Assembly (NCBI RefSeq): GCF_003254115.1
Contig: NZ_QKZV01000003.1
Coordinates: 124,001 to 188,000 of the forward strand
Direction: 5' to 3'
Length of the DNA stretch: 64,000 nucleotides
From: Hydrotalea sandarakina
GTDB lineage: Bacteria > Bacteroidota > Bacteroidia > Chitinophagales > Chitinophagaceae
Each line of letters begins with the position of its first letter. Positions within the stretch are counted from its first letter, which is position 1. The notes under the pieces are model-generated. The model saw only the letters and a program-made list of their open reading frames with translations, did not search any database and had not been told where the DNA came from. This document shows, piece after piece, positions 1 to 9,401 of this stretch. The translations under genes were made by a program, and so were the position numbers.

Positions 1-594
1 TTAAGCGCATTTAAAAATGGTATTGCATTAAATGTTGCAGGTGGCACCCATCATGCTTTCAGCGATCATGGCGAAGGTTTTTGTTTGCTGAATGATTTTG
101 CAGTTGCAGCCAATTATTTATTATGGGAAAAGTTAGTCAATCAAATATTGATTATCGATGTTGATGTACACCAAGGTAATGGTACAGCTGCTATTTTTGA
201 ACATAATCCTAACGTATTTACATTTTGCATGCATGGTGCACATAATTATCCATTCCATAAAACCATTTCAAATATTGATGTTCCATTACCCGATGGTACG
301 GATGACTACACTTACTTAACACAATTACAAGAAGCCATTCAGTATTTATTACCTTTAGTAAAGCCCAATATTGTTTTTTATTTATCGGGAGTAGATGTTT
401 TACAAACCGATAAATATGGTAAGCTGAATATTTCGATGAATGGTTGTAAAAAGCGAGATGAAATAGTTTTTAAAGCATGCAAACAACAAGGCATACCCGT
501 TGTTGTAGCAATGGGTGGTGGCTATTCGCCCGATATTCGAACAATTATTGAAGCCCACTGCAATACTTTCAGAACCGCTTTACATTTGTACTGA
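1..594 (+). CDS. Histone deacetylase/AcuC-family deacetylase, 3' part
   Basis: The 5' end lies outside the window; the frame is open from base 1, so the gene does not start at the TTG near base 85. The visible part carries the class I/II deacetylase core: GGTHHAF, then GEGFCLLND, then DVDVHQGNGTA, whose Asp and His are zinc ligands in this fold, and a C-terminal GGGY that fits the catalytic Tyr loop. Members remove acetyl groups from lysine or small amines (acetoin-utilization AcuC, acetylpolyamine amidohydrolase). The natural substrate cannot be told from sequence. The last 15 bases overlap the 3' end of the convergent DUF5916 gene. The family call is firm, the substrate unknown. Confidence 0.9.
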   Translation, partial: LSAFKNGIALNVAGGTHHAFSDHGEGFCLLNDFAVAANYLLWEKLVNQILIIDVDVHQGNGTAAIFEHNPNVFTFCMHGAHNYPFHKTISNIDVPLPDGTDDYTYLTQLQEAIQYLLPLVKPNIVFYLSGVDVLQTDKYGKLNISMNGCKKRDEIVFKACKQQGIPVVVAMGGGYSPDIRTIIEAHCNTFRTALHLY

Positions 595-3042
595 TTTATT
601 TCTGCGAAGTTGGTTATAATCAATGAAATAAATAAACTTTGCTGAAATTTGATTACTTAAGGGAGAAGCAAATGCCTCAAACAAATTATCCATGTATTTT
701 TTGTATTGTTCCCCATTAATAGTAACATCGGGACCTATAGCGTTCTTCCAGGCAATAATCAACCTGCTTCCCAATCTAAAATCCCAGGTATAAAAAGCAT
801 CAACATTTAATGCATTAAAATTATTATCATAACCGGGAACAACAGGAATTTCAAGATTTTGAAAATTGCCTTCACTATCCACATGAAACATTTTTACATA
901 GTGCACTCTACTCCAATAATGCCTTACACGCAAAGTAACATTCATTCTTGCCTGAAAATTATATATAGCATTGAATACATTATCCATGCGAATTACTCTG
1001 CGTTGGCCAATAACAGGTACATTGGTACCCGATTCAAAAAATACCCAGCCGAATTCGCCGGCATCAAATTCTTTTTTACTATTTAAACTAACAGAAAATT
1101 GATTATTGAACCTAAATCTTATTCCTCCTGTGACTACTGAGTAAGGAATATGTTCACTGTAGTCATATGCAGTTGCATAACCTATTCCATAATTAAAAAA
1201 CAATTTTTTTCTACTATCTGAACTACCAAATACTCCGGAAAAAACATAAGGTACCCTTTTAAGTTTTGCACCGGGAGTTCTTAATTCAAAATAATCGTTA
1301 CTCCATACAGGGCTACCTTCAACAACTAATTTCGCATCGTAAAAGTTTTTAAACACCTTTAAAAAGGTAGTGTAATAATATAGGCTGCTAAATGAATAGG
1401 GTTTATATAAATTTTGATATTTTAAACTAAAACTGTATATTTTAAAATTATAATTTTTACCGGGTTTATATTGGTTATAAGATACGTTTGCAGTATAACT
1501 TACTTCATTTGGCGCTTTCAAATAGCCTAAATCATTAGGATCGTATTGATCGCTTTCAATATTGTTAGAAAAATTCCATTGCCACAAACCACTCACTTTT
1601 CCAAAACTATTCATTAGTTTAAATCCGTTATGTGCATAGGCCCCTCCTACTGTGCTATAAGCTGCTTTGCTTTGCAATGAATATTGGTTGGCTTTATCAA
1701 ACAAGCGTAAGTCAACTGCACTCACATTAGCCAATTGATCACCGCCACGTCTAATAACATTTGTGTTTGTAAATGAAATACTGCTTCTATTGGCCAAAGC
1801 TTGATCGAGTACAATGATATTGTAATTTGAAAGAGGTTCTGTTTCAATATGGTGCACACTACCCTTATTGTCGCGTACATCTGCAAACATTGGCGCGGTT
1901 ACTGCATTAAAAACACCTATTCCCAAATTATGCTTGGTACGACCTGAAAATTTAGTGGCATTATATAATTGTGTTAGGGAAGGATTTTGCAAAATAGTAT
2001 AACCACTATCAACTGCTAATTGATTAATACTGTCATATAAAGTTGGTGTTTTCCCTATACGTCTGGAATAAAAAATTCCGGCTTTATTAAACAATTCGGT
2101 TCCTTCGGTAAAAAAGGGCCTGTTTTCCGCAAATTGAACTTCATAAGGTGATAAGTTAAGAATTACATTATCACTCAATGTTTGTCCAAAATCAGGTACT
2201 AATGTCATATCCAACGTAAAACTTTCATTAATGCCATATTTTACATCCATACCGCCATTATGTAAAACATTTTTAATAGTTCCGGTAGCCGTAGGCACCG
2301 TACTATATCCTGCTGACACATAGGGCAAGAATGAAAGTCGCAAAGGAGGTTGTAAATTCTCTAAACCGCTTAAAACACCGAATTGATTTACCAAACCAGC
2401 AATATTGGGATTGACAGGATTCCAATAGCTTACTTCATTTAAGCGCCGGGTTGATCGATAAAAATTAACACCCCAATCTTGCACATTTTTTTGTGCAAAC
2501 CGAAGACTCATGTAAGGAATTTTTATTTCTACTATCCACCCATCATTCACTATATTCACATGGCTATCCCATACCGCATCCCAATTATAGTCAACGCCAT
2601 TATTCAAATTAAAATTCCCGGAAAGTTTTGCATCGCTTTGAACATTGGCTGCAGTTACCATAAACATGAAAGCATTTTGCCCATCATGATAAGTATCAAA
2701 TGCAACGCCAAAAACGTCTACATCTTGCCGCTGTTCACCATCGCGTAAGGTCATTTGTCTGCGAATTAAAGTGGGGTCATCATGCAAATAGGCGCTTACA
2801 TATATTGCATTATCATCATACAAAACTTTAACTTCCGTGCTTTGAGAAGCGGTTGCACCAAATTGAGGTTGATTTACAATAAAATTATTGGCAACTTCAG
2901 CTACTGCCCATTCATTTTCATTTAAAATTCCGTCTATTTTAACGGCATGTTGCGTACGAAATGCCTTGAAATGTTTTTGTTGGGCAAAAACCTGACAAGC
3001 CAATAAAATTAGCAAAAAAGATAATTTTAATTTATTATCCAT
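580..3042 (-). CDS. DUF5916 outer-membrane beta-barrel protein with CBM9-like N-terminal domain
   Basis: The 820-residue product begins with a signal peptide (Lys-rich start, hydrophobic stretch, AQQ cleavage region near residue 21). Residues of about 30-220 match the carbohydrate-binding-module-9-like domain that opens DUF5916 proteins (VKIDGILNENEWAVAE near the start). The rest is rich in aromatic alternating strands, as in a large outer-membrane barrel, with FAENRPFFTEGTELF typical of the family. DUF5916 proteins are common in Bacteroidota; their role is not established, though surface binding or transport of carbohydrate-like ligands is often suspected. It stands alone between convergent neighbours, and its 3' end overlaps the deacetylase gene by 15 bases. 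Confidence 0.88.
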   Translation of the reverse strand: MDNKLKLSFLLILLACQVFAQQKHFKAFRTQHAVKIDGILNENEWAVAEVANNFIVNQPQFGATASQSTEVKVLYDDNAIYVSAYLHDDPTLIRRQMTLRDGEQRQDVDVFGVAFDTYHDGQNAFMFMVTAANVQSDAKLSGNFNLNNGVDYNWDAVWDSHVNIVNDGWIVEIKIPYMSLRFAQKNVQDWGVNFYRSTRRLNEVSYWNPVNPNIAGLVNQFGVLSGLENLQPPLRLSFLPYVSAGYSTVPTATGTIKNVLHNGGMDVKYGINESFTLDMTLVPDFGQTLSDNVILNLSPYEVQFAENRPFFTEGTELFNKAGIFYSRRIGKTPTLYDSINQLAVDSGYTILQNPSLTQLYNATKFSGRTKHNLGIGVFNAVTAPMFADVRDNKGSVHHIETEPLSNYNIIVLDQALANRSSISFTNTNVIRRGGDQLANVSAVDLRLFDKANQYSLQSKAAYSTVGGAYAHNGFKLMNSFGKVSGLWQWNFSNNIESDQYDPNDLGYLKAPNEVSYTANVSYNQYKPGKNYNFKIYSFSLKYQNLYKPYSFSSLYYYTTFLKVFKNFYDAKLVVEGSPVWSNDYFELRTPGAKLKRVPYVFSGVFGSSDSRKKLFFNYGIGYATAYDYSEHIPYSVVTGGIRFRFNNQFSVSLNSKKEFDAGEFGWVFFESGTNVPVIGQRRVIRMDNVFNAIYNFQARMNVTLRVRHYWSRVHYVKMFHVDSEGNFQNLEIPVVPGYDNNFNALNVDAFYTWDFRLGSRLIIAWKNAIGPDVTINGEQYKKYMDNLFEAFASPLSNQISAKFIYFIDYNQLRRNKSVQM

Positions 3043-3132
3043 GGGTTACATGAGCTTCTTTCAAAACTACACGAAAACAAAATTTTGCAATAATGAAAAT
3101 AGGATGAATGGCAGAAATAAAGGGATGTAATG

Positions 3133-3161
3133 AAAAAAGCTGCTTGATAATGAGCAGCTTT
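3133..3161 (-). terminator. Intrinsic terminator of the XRE/S24 regulator gene
   Basis: A 9-bp stem (AAAGCTGCT at 3136-3144 with AGCAGCTTT at 3153-3161, 8-nt loop) is followed on the minus strand by a U run from the A tract at 3133-3138. It sits about 30 bases after the stop of the minus-strand regulator gene. Confidence 0.75.
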
Positions 3162-3190
3162 GAAAATTGGCAAAATTAGATGTGAATTGT

Positions 3191-3946
3191 TTAATTAAGT
3201 TTCTTTTTTAATGTGGAAACCTGTGCCTGCAAATTATTCACCATACCGGCTAATTGGTTTACATCCCAGCGTTGCACGGTATTGGCTTTTTGTAAAATGA
3301 AAACGGCTTTCCAAACTTCCAAAATATCATCAGTAGAAACCGAATAAGGTTCATAAACCGGATTATCACTTACCAAGGTTAATTTATTTTTAGCTCTGTT
3401 ATTTTTTAAAATGCGTTTGTAAACAATGCCGTCTTGCTTAGATAGCACAACATAGGTATTACTCGATTTAACTTCTTCAACATTTTCTACTTTTTCACCC
3501 ACAATTACGCTGCCACTTGGCGTAGGTAACATACTATCGCCAATAATTTCAAAAGCACGGTACTGACCGGGCGCTAACATGGGTAATGTAAAAGTGTTTA
3601 GCTCATCTAAAAATTCAGTATCGGCATAACCGGCTAAATAACCTGCAGCAGCTTTAACCGGAACAAAAGATATTAATGCAGTATTTTCGGAAGCCATCTT
3701 CAACTTCCTACGTTGTTCTATATAACTGGTGCCTTTTGCTGCCGATAAATCTTTCAGTAACAATTCATCTAAACTGAGTTTATACATTTGAGCCACATCT
3801 TCTAAAACTTCTAATTTAGGCTCTGCACGCTCTTCTTCATATGCACCAATTAAGGAACGTTTAATACCTAATTTTTGTGCAAATTCTTCTTGGGTATAAC
3901 CTCTTAATTTGCGTAAATAGCGTAAGTTTTTTCCAGCAAAACTCAT
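3191..3946 (-). CDS. XRE-family regulator with S24 (LexA-like) peptidase domain
   Basis: A 251-residue repressor. Residues 7-65 form a Cro/CI-type helix-turn-helix (YTQEEFAQKLGIKRSLIGAY is the recognition part). The C-terminal half is an S24 domain: Ser138 in GDSML and Lys177 in VYKRI are spaced as in the LexA Ser-Lys dyad, and Ala101-Gly102 lies about 36 residues before the Ser, where the self-cleavage bond is expected. So the protein could be a self-cleaving, stress-released repressor, although many chromosomal Bacteroidota homologues have no proven cleavage. It is monocistronic, with its own terminator. A palindrome (TACTAA-N5-TTAGTA, 3971-3987) just upstream of the start could be its operator. 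Targets are unknown. Confidence 0.88.
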   Translation of the reverse strand: MSFAGKNLRYLRKLRGYTQEEFAQKLGIKRSLIGAYEEERAEPKLEVLEDVAQMYKLSLDELLLKDLSAAKGTSYIEQRRKLKMASENTALISFVPVKAAAGYLAGYADTEFLDELNTFTLPMLAPGQYRAFEIIGDSMLPTPSGSVIVGEKVENVEEVKSSNTYVVLSKQDGIVYKRILKNNRAKNKLTLVSDNPVYEPYSVSTDDILEVWKAVFILQKANTVQRWDVNQLAGMVNNLQAQVSTLKKKLN

Positions 3947-3970
3947 AAACTAACGATTTTAGCGGCAATA

Positions 3971-3987
3971 TACTAATTTTTTTAGTA
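3971..3987. promoter_or_regulatory. Possible operator palindrome upstream of the XRE/S24 gene
   Basis: TACTAA and TTAGTA are separated by five T residues, about 25 bases upstream of the regulator start codon. Next to it, at 3965-3972, a minus-strand TATATTGC resembles a degenerate -7 element. The position suits autorepression; the assignment is inference only, because AT-rich palindromes arise easily in this genome. Confidence 0.35.
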
Positions 3988-3999
3988 AAAAAATATTTT

Positions 4000-4995
4000 T
4001 TACCAACTTGCCCTTGCAGAAGGTGAAATACTTAAGTCGGAGAATTGGTTTGCCCGGTATTTATAATATGCCGTAATAGCTATCATTGCTGCATTATCGG
4101 TACAATATTCAAAAGGAGGAATAAAAGTTTCCCAACCTTTTTCTTTTCCTAAGGTTTCAAAAGCATGCCGTAATCCTTTATTAGCACTTACACCGCCTGC
4201 AATACACAATCGTTTAACACCGGTTTGTTTTACTGCTAATTGTAATTTGTGCAACAACATGGTAATAATGGTGTATTGAATAGATGCACATAAATCATTC
4301 ATGTGAGCAGCAGCAAAATTTGGAGGTTGTTTTTGTAAGAAATATAAAACGGAAGTCTTTAATCCGCTGAATGAAAAATTTAATTCGGGCACTTGTGATT
4401 GGGCAAACTTAAAGGCATGAGGGTTACCTGACTGAGCATATTTGTCAACTAAAGGCCCACCCGGATAAGGCAATCCAAGCAATTTAGCCGTTTTATCAAA
4501 TGCTTCTCCGGCAGCATCATCAATTGTTTCGCCCAGCACTTCTAAGTTTAATGGGCTATGAGCTAAAACAATTTGTGTATGCCCCCCACTTACCGTTAAA
4601 CATAAAAATGGAAATTGAGGTGCCGGTTCTATAATTAAATTAGCTAAAACATGTGCTTGCATATGATGCACTGCGATTAAAGGTTTTGCCAATGCCAATG
4701 CTATTGATTTTGCAAATTGTGTTCCAACCAATAAACTACCTAACAAACCCGGGGCCTGTGTAAACGCAATGGCATTTACGTTAGCTAAACTAATATTTGC
4801 TTTTTTAATGGCAGTATCAACTACCGGTACAATATTTTGTATGTGTGCTCTGCTGGCTAATTCAGGTACTACGCCACCATACTCAGCATGTATGGCTTGC
4901 GTTGCAATAATATTTGAAAGAATTTTTCCATCTACACAAACTGCAGCAGACGTTTCATCACAAGAAGACTCAATTGCTAAAATAGATAATGACAC
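4000..4995 (-). CDS. tsaD: tRNA N6-adenosine threonylcarbamoyltransferase TsaD
   Basis: TsaD transfers the threonylcarbamoyl group to A37 of ANN-decoding tRNAs, working with TsaB and TsaE on the TsaC product. The 331 residues cover the full family length. It opens with the ASKHA nucleotide-binding signature (ILAIESSCDETSAA), followed by YGGVVPELASRAH; metal-binding histidines are in HHMQAH near residue 110, and the LTVSGGHTQ and SFSGLKTS motifs follow. Translation starts 23 bases downstream of the ABC-permease stop. A minus-strand TAccTTTG at 5007-5014 may give tsaD its own promoter with a very short leader. Confidence 0.97.
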   Translation of the reverse strand: MSLSILAIESSCDETSAAVCVDGKILSNIIATQAIHAEYGGVVPELASRAHIQNIVPVVDTAIKKANISLANVNAIAFTQAPGLLGSLLVGTQFAKSIALALAKPLIAVHHMQAHVLANLIIEPAPQFPFLCLTVSGGHTQIVLAHSPLNLEVLGETIDDAAGEAFDKTAKLLGLPYPGGPLVDKYAQSGNPHAFKFAQSQVPELNFSFSGLKTSVLYFLQKQPPNFAAAHMNDLCASIQYTIITMLLHKLQLAVKQTGVKRLCIAGGVSANKGLRHAFETLGKEKGWETFIPPFEYCTDNAAMIAITAYYKYRANQFSDLSISPSARASW

Positions 4996-5006
4996 AATTT
5001 TTTTAT

Positions 5007-5014
5007 CAAAGGTA
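5007..5014 (-). promoter_or_regulatory. Putative -7 element (TAccTTTG) of tsaD
   Basis: CAAAGGTA on the plus strand reads TACCTTTG on the minus strand, an exact match to the Bacteroidota TAnnTTTG box. It is identical to the box ahead of rpoC. No clear -33 TTTG is seen at 19-20 bp. The implied start of transcription is only about five bases before the tsaD ATG. Confidence 0.45.
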
Positions 5015-5018
5015 CATG

Positions 5019-6269
5019 CTATTTACTTCTAATAGCCACTACCGGATCCATTTTGGCAGCAATAGATGCGGGAATAATGCCTGATAAAATTCCTAAAACA
5101 ATACAAATACTTAATGCCAATAAAATGATATTAGGGGCAATAAATATTGGAAAGGGTAAAACCTTACTTAAAGCAAGTGTTAAAACCCAAACTAAGAATA
5201 ACCCTAACAAGCCGCCTATTACACATAAGAAGGCGCTTTCTAACAAAAACTCGGTTAATATGGTTCTTTTTTTAGCACCTATGGCTTTTTTTAAACCAAT
5301 TTGTGCGGTGCGCTCTCTTACTGTAACAAACATAATATTGGCTACGCCGAATGCACCTACCAATAAACTTAAACCGGCTATTGCCCATCCGCCTAAATTT
5401 AGCGACCCAAATAATCCATTCAATGAATTACCTAATAAGTTTACGTCGTTTAGAGCAAAATCATCGGCTTGTTGGGGGCTTAATTTACGAGCTTGCCGCA
5501 TTATTCCATCCAGCTCATCCGACAAACTGGTTGTGGCAATATTTTTTTTGGCCTGAACCATTATAAAAGGGCTACTTTGTTTTATGACATAAATGGAAGC
5601 AAAGTAGCGATAAGACAATAATATGCAATCGTCATAGTTAAACCCGCCTAATAAGCTGTTTCCTTGTTTTTCCAAAACCCCAACAACTATGGCTTTATGG
5701 TTATTAAAATCAAGCTGTTTACCAATTGCTTTGTCAGGATTACCGAATAATTCCTCAGCAACCTTATGTCCTATTACAGTTGAATTGGTGCCATATGTAA
5801 AGTCATAATCATTGATATAACGACCGGCAGCTAAATTAATAGATTGAATTTTCATGAAATTTTCCGTAATGCTATATATGTTCACATTGGTTAAGCTGTT
5901 ATCACCGTAAGAAACGGTAGCATTCCGCGAAGCAAAAAAAGCAACAGCATCGGATAACTCACTTTTTGACTCAATAAATTTCATTTCTTCATAGGTGGGT
6001 GTCGGTCTTTTTACAAACTTCCACCATGGGTAATTATCACCACCTCCACTATATTCCCATTTATCAATGTAAATTGTATTAGTTCCTAAAGTTTGTACTT
6101 CACCACTTACTTTTCTCTTTAAACTATCAACAGTAGCCAATACACCAATAATGCAAAATATTCCAATGGTAATACCAAACAATGATAAAAAAGTACGCAG
6201 CTTATTTACCCGTAATTCTTGCAGGGCCATTTTAAAACTGTTCCAAACAATGTTGAGCATTTTCAGCAT
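5019..6269 (-). CDS. ABC transporter permease, MacB/FtsX type
   Basis: The 416-residue inner-membrane permease has the MacB arrangement: a first transmembrane helix at about 25-47 (FLSLFGITIGIFCIIGV), a large periplasmic MacB_PCD-like domain (about 48-280), and three C-terminal helices from about residue 290, with the conserved VRERTAQIGLKKAIGA loop and ILTEFLLESAFL. Such permeases move lipoproteins, peptides or toxic compounds, or couple to envelope enzymes, together with an ATPase that is not adjacent here. In the chosen reading a second ATG three codons in (6260) is equally possible, and the predicted promoter box at 6274-6281 favours it. tsaD follows 23 bases downstream. Confidence 0.88.
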   Translation of the reverse strand: MLKMLNIVWNSFKMALQELRVNKLRTFLSLFGITIGIFCIIGVLATVDSLKRKVSGEVQTLGTNTIYIDKWEYSGGGDNYPWWKFVKRPTPTYEEMKFIESKSELSDAVAFFASRNATVSYGDNSLTNVNIYSITENFMKIQSINLAAGRYINDYDFTYGTNSTVIGHKVAEELFGNPDKAIGKQLDFNNHKAIVVGVLEKQGNSLLGGFNYDDCILLSYRYFASIYVIKQSSPFIMVQAKKNIATTSLSDELDGIMRQARKLSPQQADDFALNDVNLLGNSLNGLFGSLNLGGWAIAGLSLLVGAFGVANIMFVTVRERTAQIGLKKAIGAKKRTILTEFLLESAFLCVIGGLLGLFLVWVLTLALSKVLPFPIFIAPNIILLALSICIVLGILSGIIPASIAAKMDPVVAIRSK

Positions 6270-6273
6270 ATTC

Positions 6274-6281
6274 CAAAAATA
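6274..6281 (-). promoter_or_regulatory. Putative -7 element (TAttTTTG) of the ABC permease gene
   Basis: The plus-strand CAAAAATA reads TATTTTTG on the minus strand and matches TAnnTTTG exactly. It lies only about five bases before the annotated start codon, so transcription may begin inside the first codons and translation at the ATG at 6260. Confidence 0.4.
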
Positions 6282-6527
6282 GTATGTTATTTCTCAAAAT
6301 TTTAAAATAATGGTTCAATGATATAATTACGTGATGAACGCAAAAAATAAACCATGAGCAATTACATACCGATTCGAAAATTCAATGCAAAATTTCAAAT
6401 TATAAATATTTATAGTGGTTTTGTTATTAAAATATACTAAAAAACAGCGTTTCAACAGTAAAATTCAACAAAAATTTACAGCTACTGTTATATGTTTCAA
6501 ATACGTTCCAAAAAAATAAAAAAAGTA
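6282..6527. other. AT-rich divergent intergenic stretch without a gene
   Basis: This lies between the ABC-permease promoter box and the sdhC promoter. It is very AT-rich, and I see no convincing ORF, hairpin with a U run, repeat or RNA gene in it. Confidence 0.6.
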
Positions 6528-6561
6528 TTTGTCTATAACATTACATCGGTTTGTATTTTTG
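6528..6561 (+). promoter_or_regulatory. Putative sdhCAB promoter
   Basis: TAttTTTG at 6554-6561 is an exact -7 box, with TTTG at 6528-6531 as a possible -33 box; the 22-bp spacer is somewhat longer than the usual 19-20. Transcription would start near 6568. This rules out the long reading of sdhC from 6529 and supports the ATG at 6595. Confidence 0.55.
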
Positions 6562-6594
6562 CACAGATTTATTTATCAAATTCAATTTTGCTAT

Positions 6595-7281
6595 ATGACC
6601 TGGAAGCAAGCTTTTACCTCATCAGTAGGAAAGAAATTAGTAATGGGTTTAACTGGAATTTTCCTCATTTTATTTTTAATAGTACACGCCGGATTAAATG
6701 CCTGCATTTGGGCTAACGATGGTGGCGTTATGTTTAATCGTGCTGCTCATTTTATGGGTAGTAATGTAATTCCGAGAATATTAGAAATTGGGCTGTTTCT
6801 TTTCATTTTTATCCACATTATACAAGGTTATGTTTTAGAAGCCAGTAATCGTAGCAAAAGAAAAATCGGTTATGCGGTTTCGTATGGTAACAGAGGAAGT
6901 AAATGGTATAGCCGCAGCATGGCCATTTTAGGTACCATCTTACTTTTATTCTTTATTGTTCACTGGAAACAGTTTTGGATACCTTCACGTTTTACAGGTA
7001 TTGAAGAAACAACATTACCTAATGGTATTCAAGTACACAACTTATATGCCTTAATGCAAAGCACTTTCTCAGAGTTGTGGGTGGTTATTTTTTACATTAT
7101 TTGCTGTATTAGTTTAGGTTACCATTTAGCCCATGGCTTTCAAAGTGCATTTAAAACAATAGGTGTACATAACAAAAAATATCAGCAAGCGCTTAGCTCA
7201 TTTGGCTATGGTTTTGCAATTGTAATACCACTCATTTTTGCTTTAATGCCAATTAGTTTTTATTTCCATTGGATTAATTAA
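6595..7281 (+). CDS. sdhC: Succinate dehydrogenase/fumarate reductase cytochrome b subunit
   Basis: The membrane anchor of complex II: a 228-residue protein with about five transmembrane helices. Histidines that can ligate two b haems are present (HAGLN near residue 30, FIHIIQGY near 78, HWKQFW, HLAHGF). This is the single-subunit type B anchor found in Bacteroidota and epsilonproteobacteria, so no sdhD is expected. The start is placed at the ATG opening MTWKQAFTSSVGKK, because the upstream in-frame extension contains the promoter. sdhA follows after 96 bases and sdhB after that, one operon ended by a strong terminator. The protein passes electrons between the SdhB iron-sulfur clusters and menaquinone. 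Confidence 0.93.
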   Translation: MTWKQAFTSSVGKKLVMGLTGIFLILFLIVHAGLNACIWANDGGVMFNRAAHFMGSNVIPRILEIGLFLFIFIHIIQGYVLEASNRSKRKIGYAVSYGNRGSKWYSRSMAILGTILLLFFIVHWKQFWIPSRFTGIEETTLPNGIQVHNLYALMQSTFSELWVVIFYIICCISLGYHLAHGFQSAFKTIGVHNKKYQQALSSFGYGFAIVIPLIFALMPISFYFHWIN

Positions 7282-7377
7282 TACAACAAAAATTCTCTAA
7301 ATGAAAAAAACTTGGTTCAACAAAACAAGTTTAACGTTTAGAAAAACACCAACTTTAATCTACAAAAAAGTAGTACC

Positions 7378-9354
7378 ATGATACTAGATGCAAAAATTCC
7401 ATCAGGCCCTATTGAACAAAAATGGACCAATTATAAAGGCCATTGTAAATTGGTAAATCCGGCCAATAAGCGCAAGTTAGAAATAATTGTTGTAGGTACC
7501 GGATTAGCCGGAGCCAGTGCTGCTGCCAGTTTAGGCGAATTAGGTTATAAAGTAAAAGCATTTTGTTTTCAGGATAGTCCTCGCAGGGCACACTCCATTG
7601 CAGCACAAGGTGGAATTAATGCTGCTAAAAACTATCAAAATGATGGCGATAGCACTTTCAGATTATTTTATGATACAATAAAGGGTGGCGACTATCGAAG
7701 CAGAGAAGGTAACGTTTACCGCCTTGCCGAAAATAGTGCCAATATTATTGATCAATGCGTTGCGCAGGGTGTTCCCTTTGCCAGGGAATATGGTGGCGTT
7801 TTAAGCAACCGTTCTTTTGGTGGTGTACAAGTGCAACGTACTTTTTATGCTGCCGGACAAACAGGACAACAACTTTTAATAGGTGCTTACCAGGCATTAG
7901 AACGCCAAGTTGCATTAGGCAATGTAAAAATGTATGCTCGCCATGAAATGCAGGAATTGGTAATTATAGATGGAAAGGCACGAGGAATTATTGCCCGCGA
8001 TTTAGTTACCGGAAAATTAGAACGCCATTTCGGTCATGCGGTTTTACTATGCAGCGGTGGCTATGGCAACGTTTTCTATTTGTCAACCAATGCAATGGGC
8101 AGCAATGTTACTGCAGCATGGAAAGCACATAAAAATGGTGCTTTAATGGGTAATCCCTGCTTTACACAAATACACCCAACTTGTATTCCTGTTTCCGGTG
8201 ACCACCAAAGTAAATTAACCTTAATGAGTGAATCATTAAGAAATGATGGTAGAATTTGGGTACCTAAACAAAAAGGCGATACACGCAAACCCAATTTAAT
8301 TCCGGAAGATGAAAGAGATTATTATTTAGAAAGAAGATACCCCGCTTTTGGTAACCTGGTTCCACGCGATGTTGCCTCTAGAGCTGCAAAAGAAAGATGT
8401 GACGAAGGTTATGGGGTAGGTTCATCTAAACAAGCTGTTTATTTAGATTTATTTGATGCATTTGACAGATATGGCCACACAGAAGCCGTTAAAAAGGGTA
8501 TTGATAATCCAACTAAAGAACAAATCAGAGCATTAGGCGCTGAAGTAATAAAAGAAAAATATGGTAATTTATTCGATATGTATGAAAAAATTACCGGTGA
8601 AAATCCTTATGAAGTTCCCATGCGCATTTACCCAGCCGTTCACTATACAATGGGTGGTTTATGGGTTGACTATGAATTAATGACTACCATTAAAGGACTA
8701 TATGCATTGGGTGAAGCTAACTTCTCCGACCACGGTGCCAACCGTTTGGGTGCAAGTGCCTTAATGCAAGGATTATCAGATGGTTACTTTATTATACCCT
8801 ACACAATTGGTAATTACTTGGCAGATGAGATTTATAATAAACCAATTTCAACAGACCATGAAGCTTTTGCCCAAGCAGAGAAAAAAGTTCAAGAACGTTT
8901 AGAAAGCTTGTTAAGCATAAATGGCACCCAACCTGTTGAAAATTTCCACAGACGTTTAGGTAAAATTATGTGGGATAAATGTGGAATGGCCAGAAATGCC
9001 AATGGTTTACAGCAAGCCATTCAGGAAATTCAACAATTGAAAAAAGAATTTTGGACAGATGTTAAAGTACCCGGCGGTTTACATGAGTTAAATCCGGAAC
9101 TGGACAAAGCCGGACGGGTAGCAGATTTTATTGAATTAGGGGAGTTAATGTGTATTGACGCTTTACACCGCAATGAAAGCTGCGGCGGACATTTTAGAGA
9201 AGAATATCAAACACCTGATGGCGAAGCATTGCGTGATGATGTTAACTTTATGTACGTTGCTGCTTGGGAATATAAAGGCGAGCACCAATGGGAATTGCAT
9301 AAAGAGCCATTGCAATACGATGTAATTAAACCAACACAAAGAAATTACAAATAA
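7378..9354 (+). CDS. sdhA: Succinate dehydrogenase/fumarate reductase flavoprotein subunit
   Basis: The catalytic subunit of complex II oxidises succinate to fumarate, or the reverse. The 658-residue protein has the FAD dinucleotide motif [10 protein letters not shown] at residues 40-49 and the covalent-FAD histidine (His72 in [11 protein letters not shown]). The capping domain and substrate-binding region follow ([21 protein letters not shown]), then [18 protein letters not shown]. Length and C-terminal domain ([15 protein letters not shown]) match the Bacteroidota/epsilonproteobacterial type. It lies between sdhC and sdhB in the usual C-A-B order. Confidence 0.97.
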   Translation: MILDAKIPSGPIEQKWTNYKGHCKLVNPANKRKLEIIVVGTGLAGASAAASLGELGYKVKAFCFQDSPRRAHSIAAQGGINAAKNYQNDGDSTFRLFYDTIKGGDYRSREGNVYRLAENSANIIDQCVAQGVPFAREYGGVLSNRSFGGVQVQRTFYAAGQTGQQLLIGAYQALERQVALGNVKMYARHEMQELVIIDGKARGIIARDLVTGKLERHFGHAVLLCSGGYGNVFYLSTNAMGSNVTAAWKAHKNGALMGNPCFTQIHPTCIPVSGDHQSKLTLMSESLRNDGRIWVPKQKGDTRKPNLIPEDERDYYLERRYPAFGNLVPRDVASRAAKERCDEGYGVGSSKQAVYLDLFDAFDRYGHTEAVKKGIDNPTKEQIRALGAEVIKEKYGNLFDMYEKITGENPYEVPMRIYPAVHYTMGGLWVDYELMTTIKGLYALGEANFSDHGANRLGASALMQGLSDGYFIIPYTIGNYLADEIYNKPISTDHEAFAQAEKKVQERLESLLSINGTQPVENFHRRLGKIMWDKCGMARNANGLQQAIQEIQQLKKEFWTDVKVPGGLHELNPELDKAGRVADFIELGELMCIDALHRNESCGGHFREEYQTPDGEALRDDVNFMYVAAWEYKGEHQWELHKEPLQYDVIKPTQRNYK

Positions 9355-9401
9355 TTTAGTAAGGAATGATATTCAATTTTTAAAGATTTTAAATTTTTAC
9401 T

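Noticed and set aside
6529-6594. N-terminal extension of sdhC by 22 codons
   Set aside because: It contains the predicted promoter -7 box, and the conserved protein begins at MTWKQAF.
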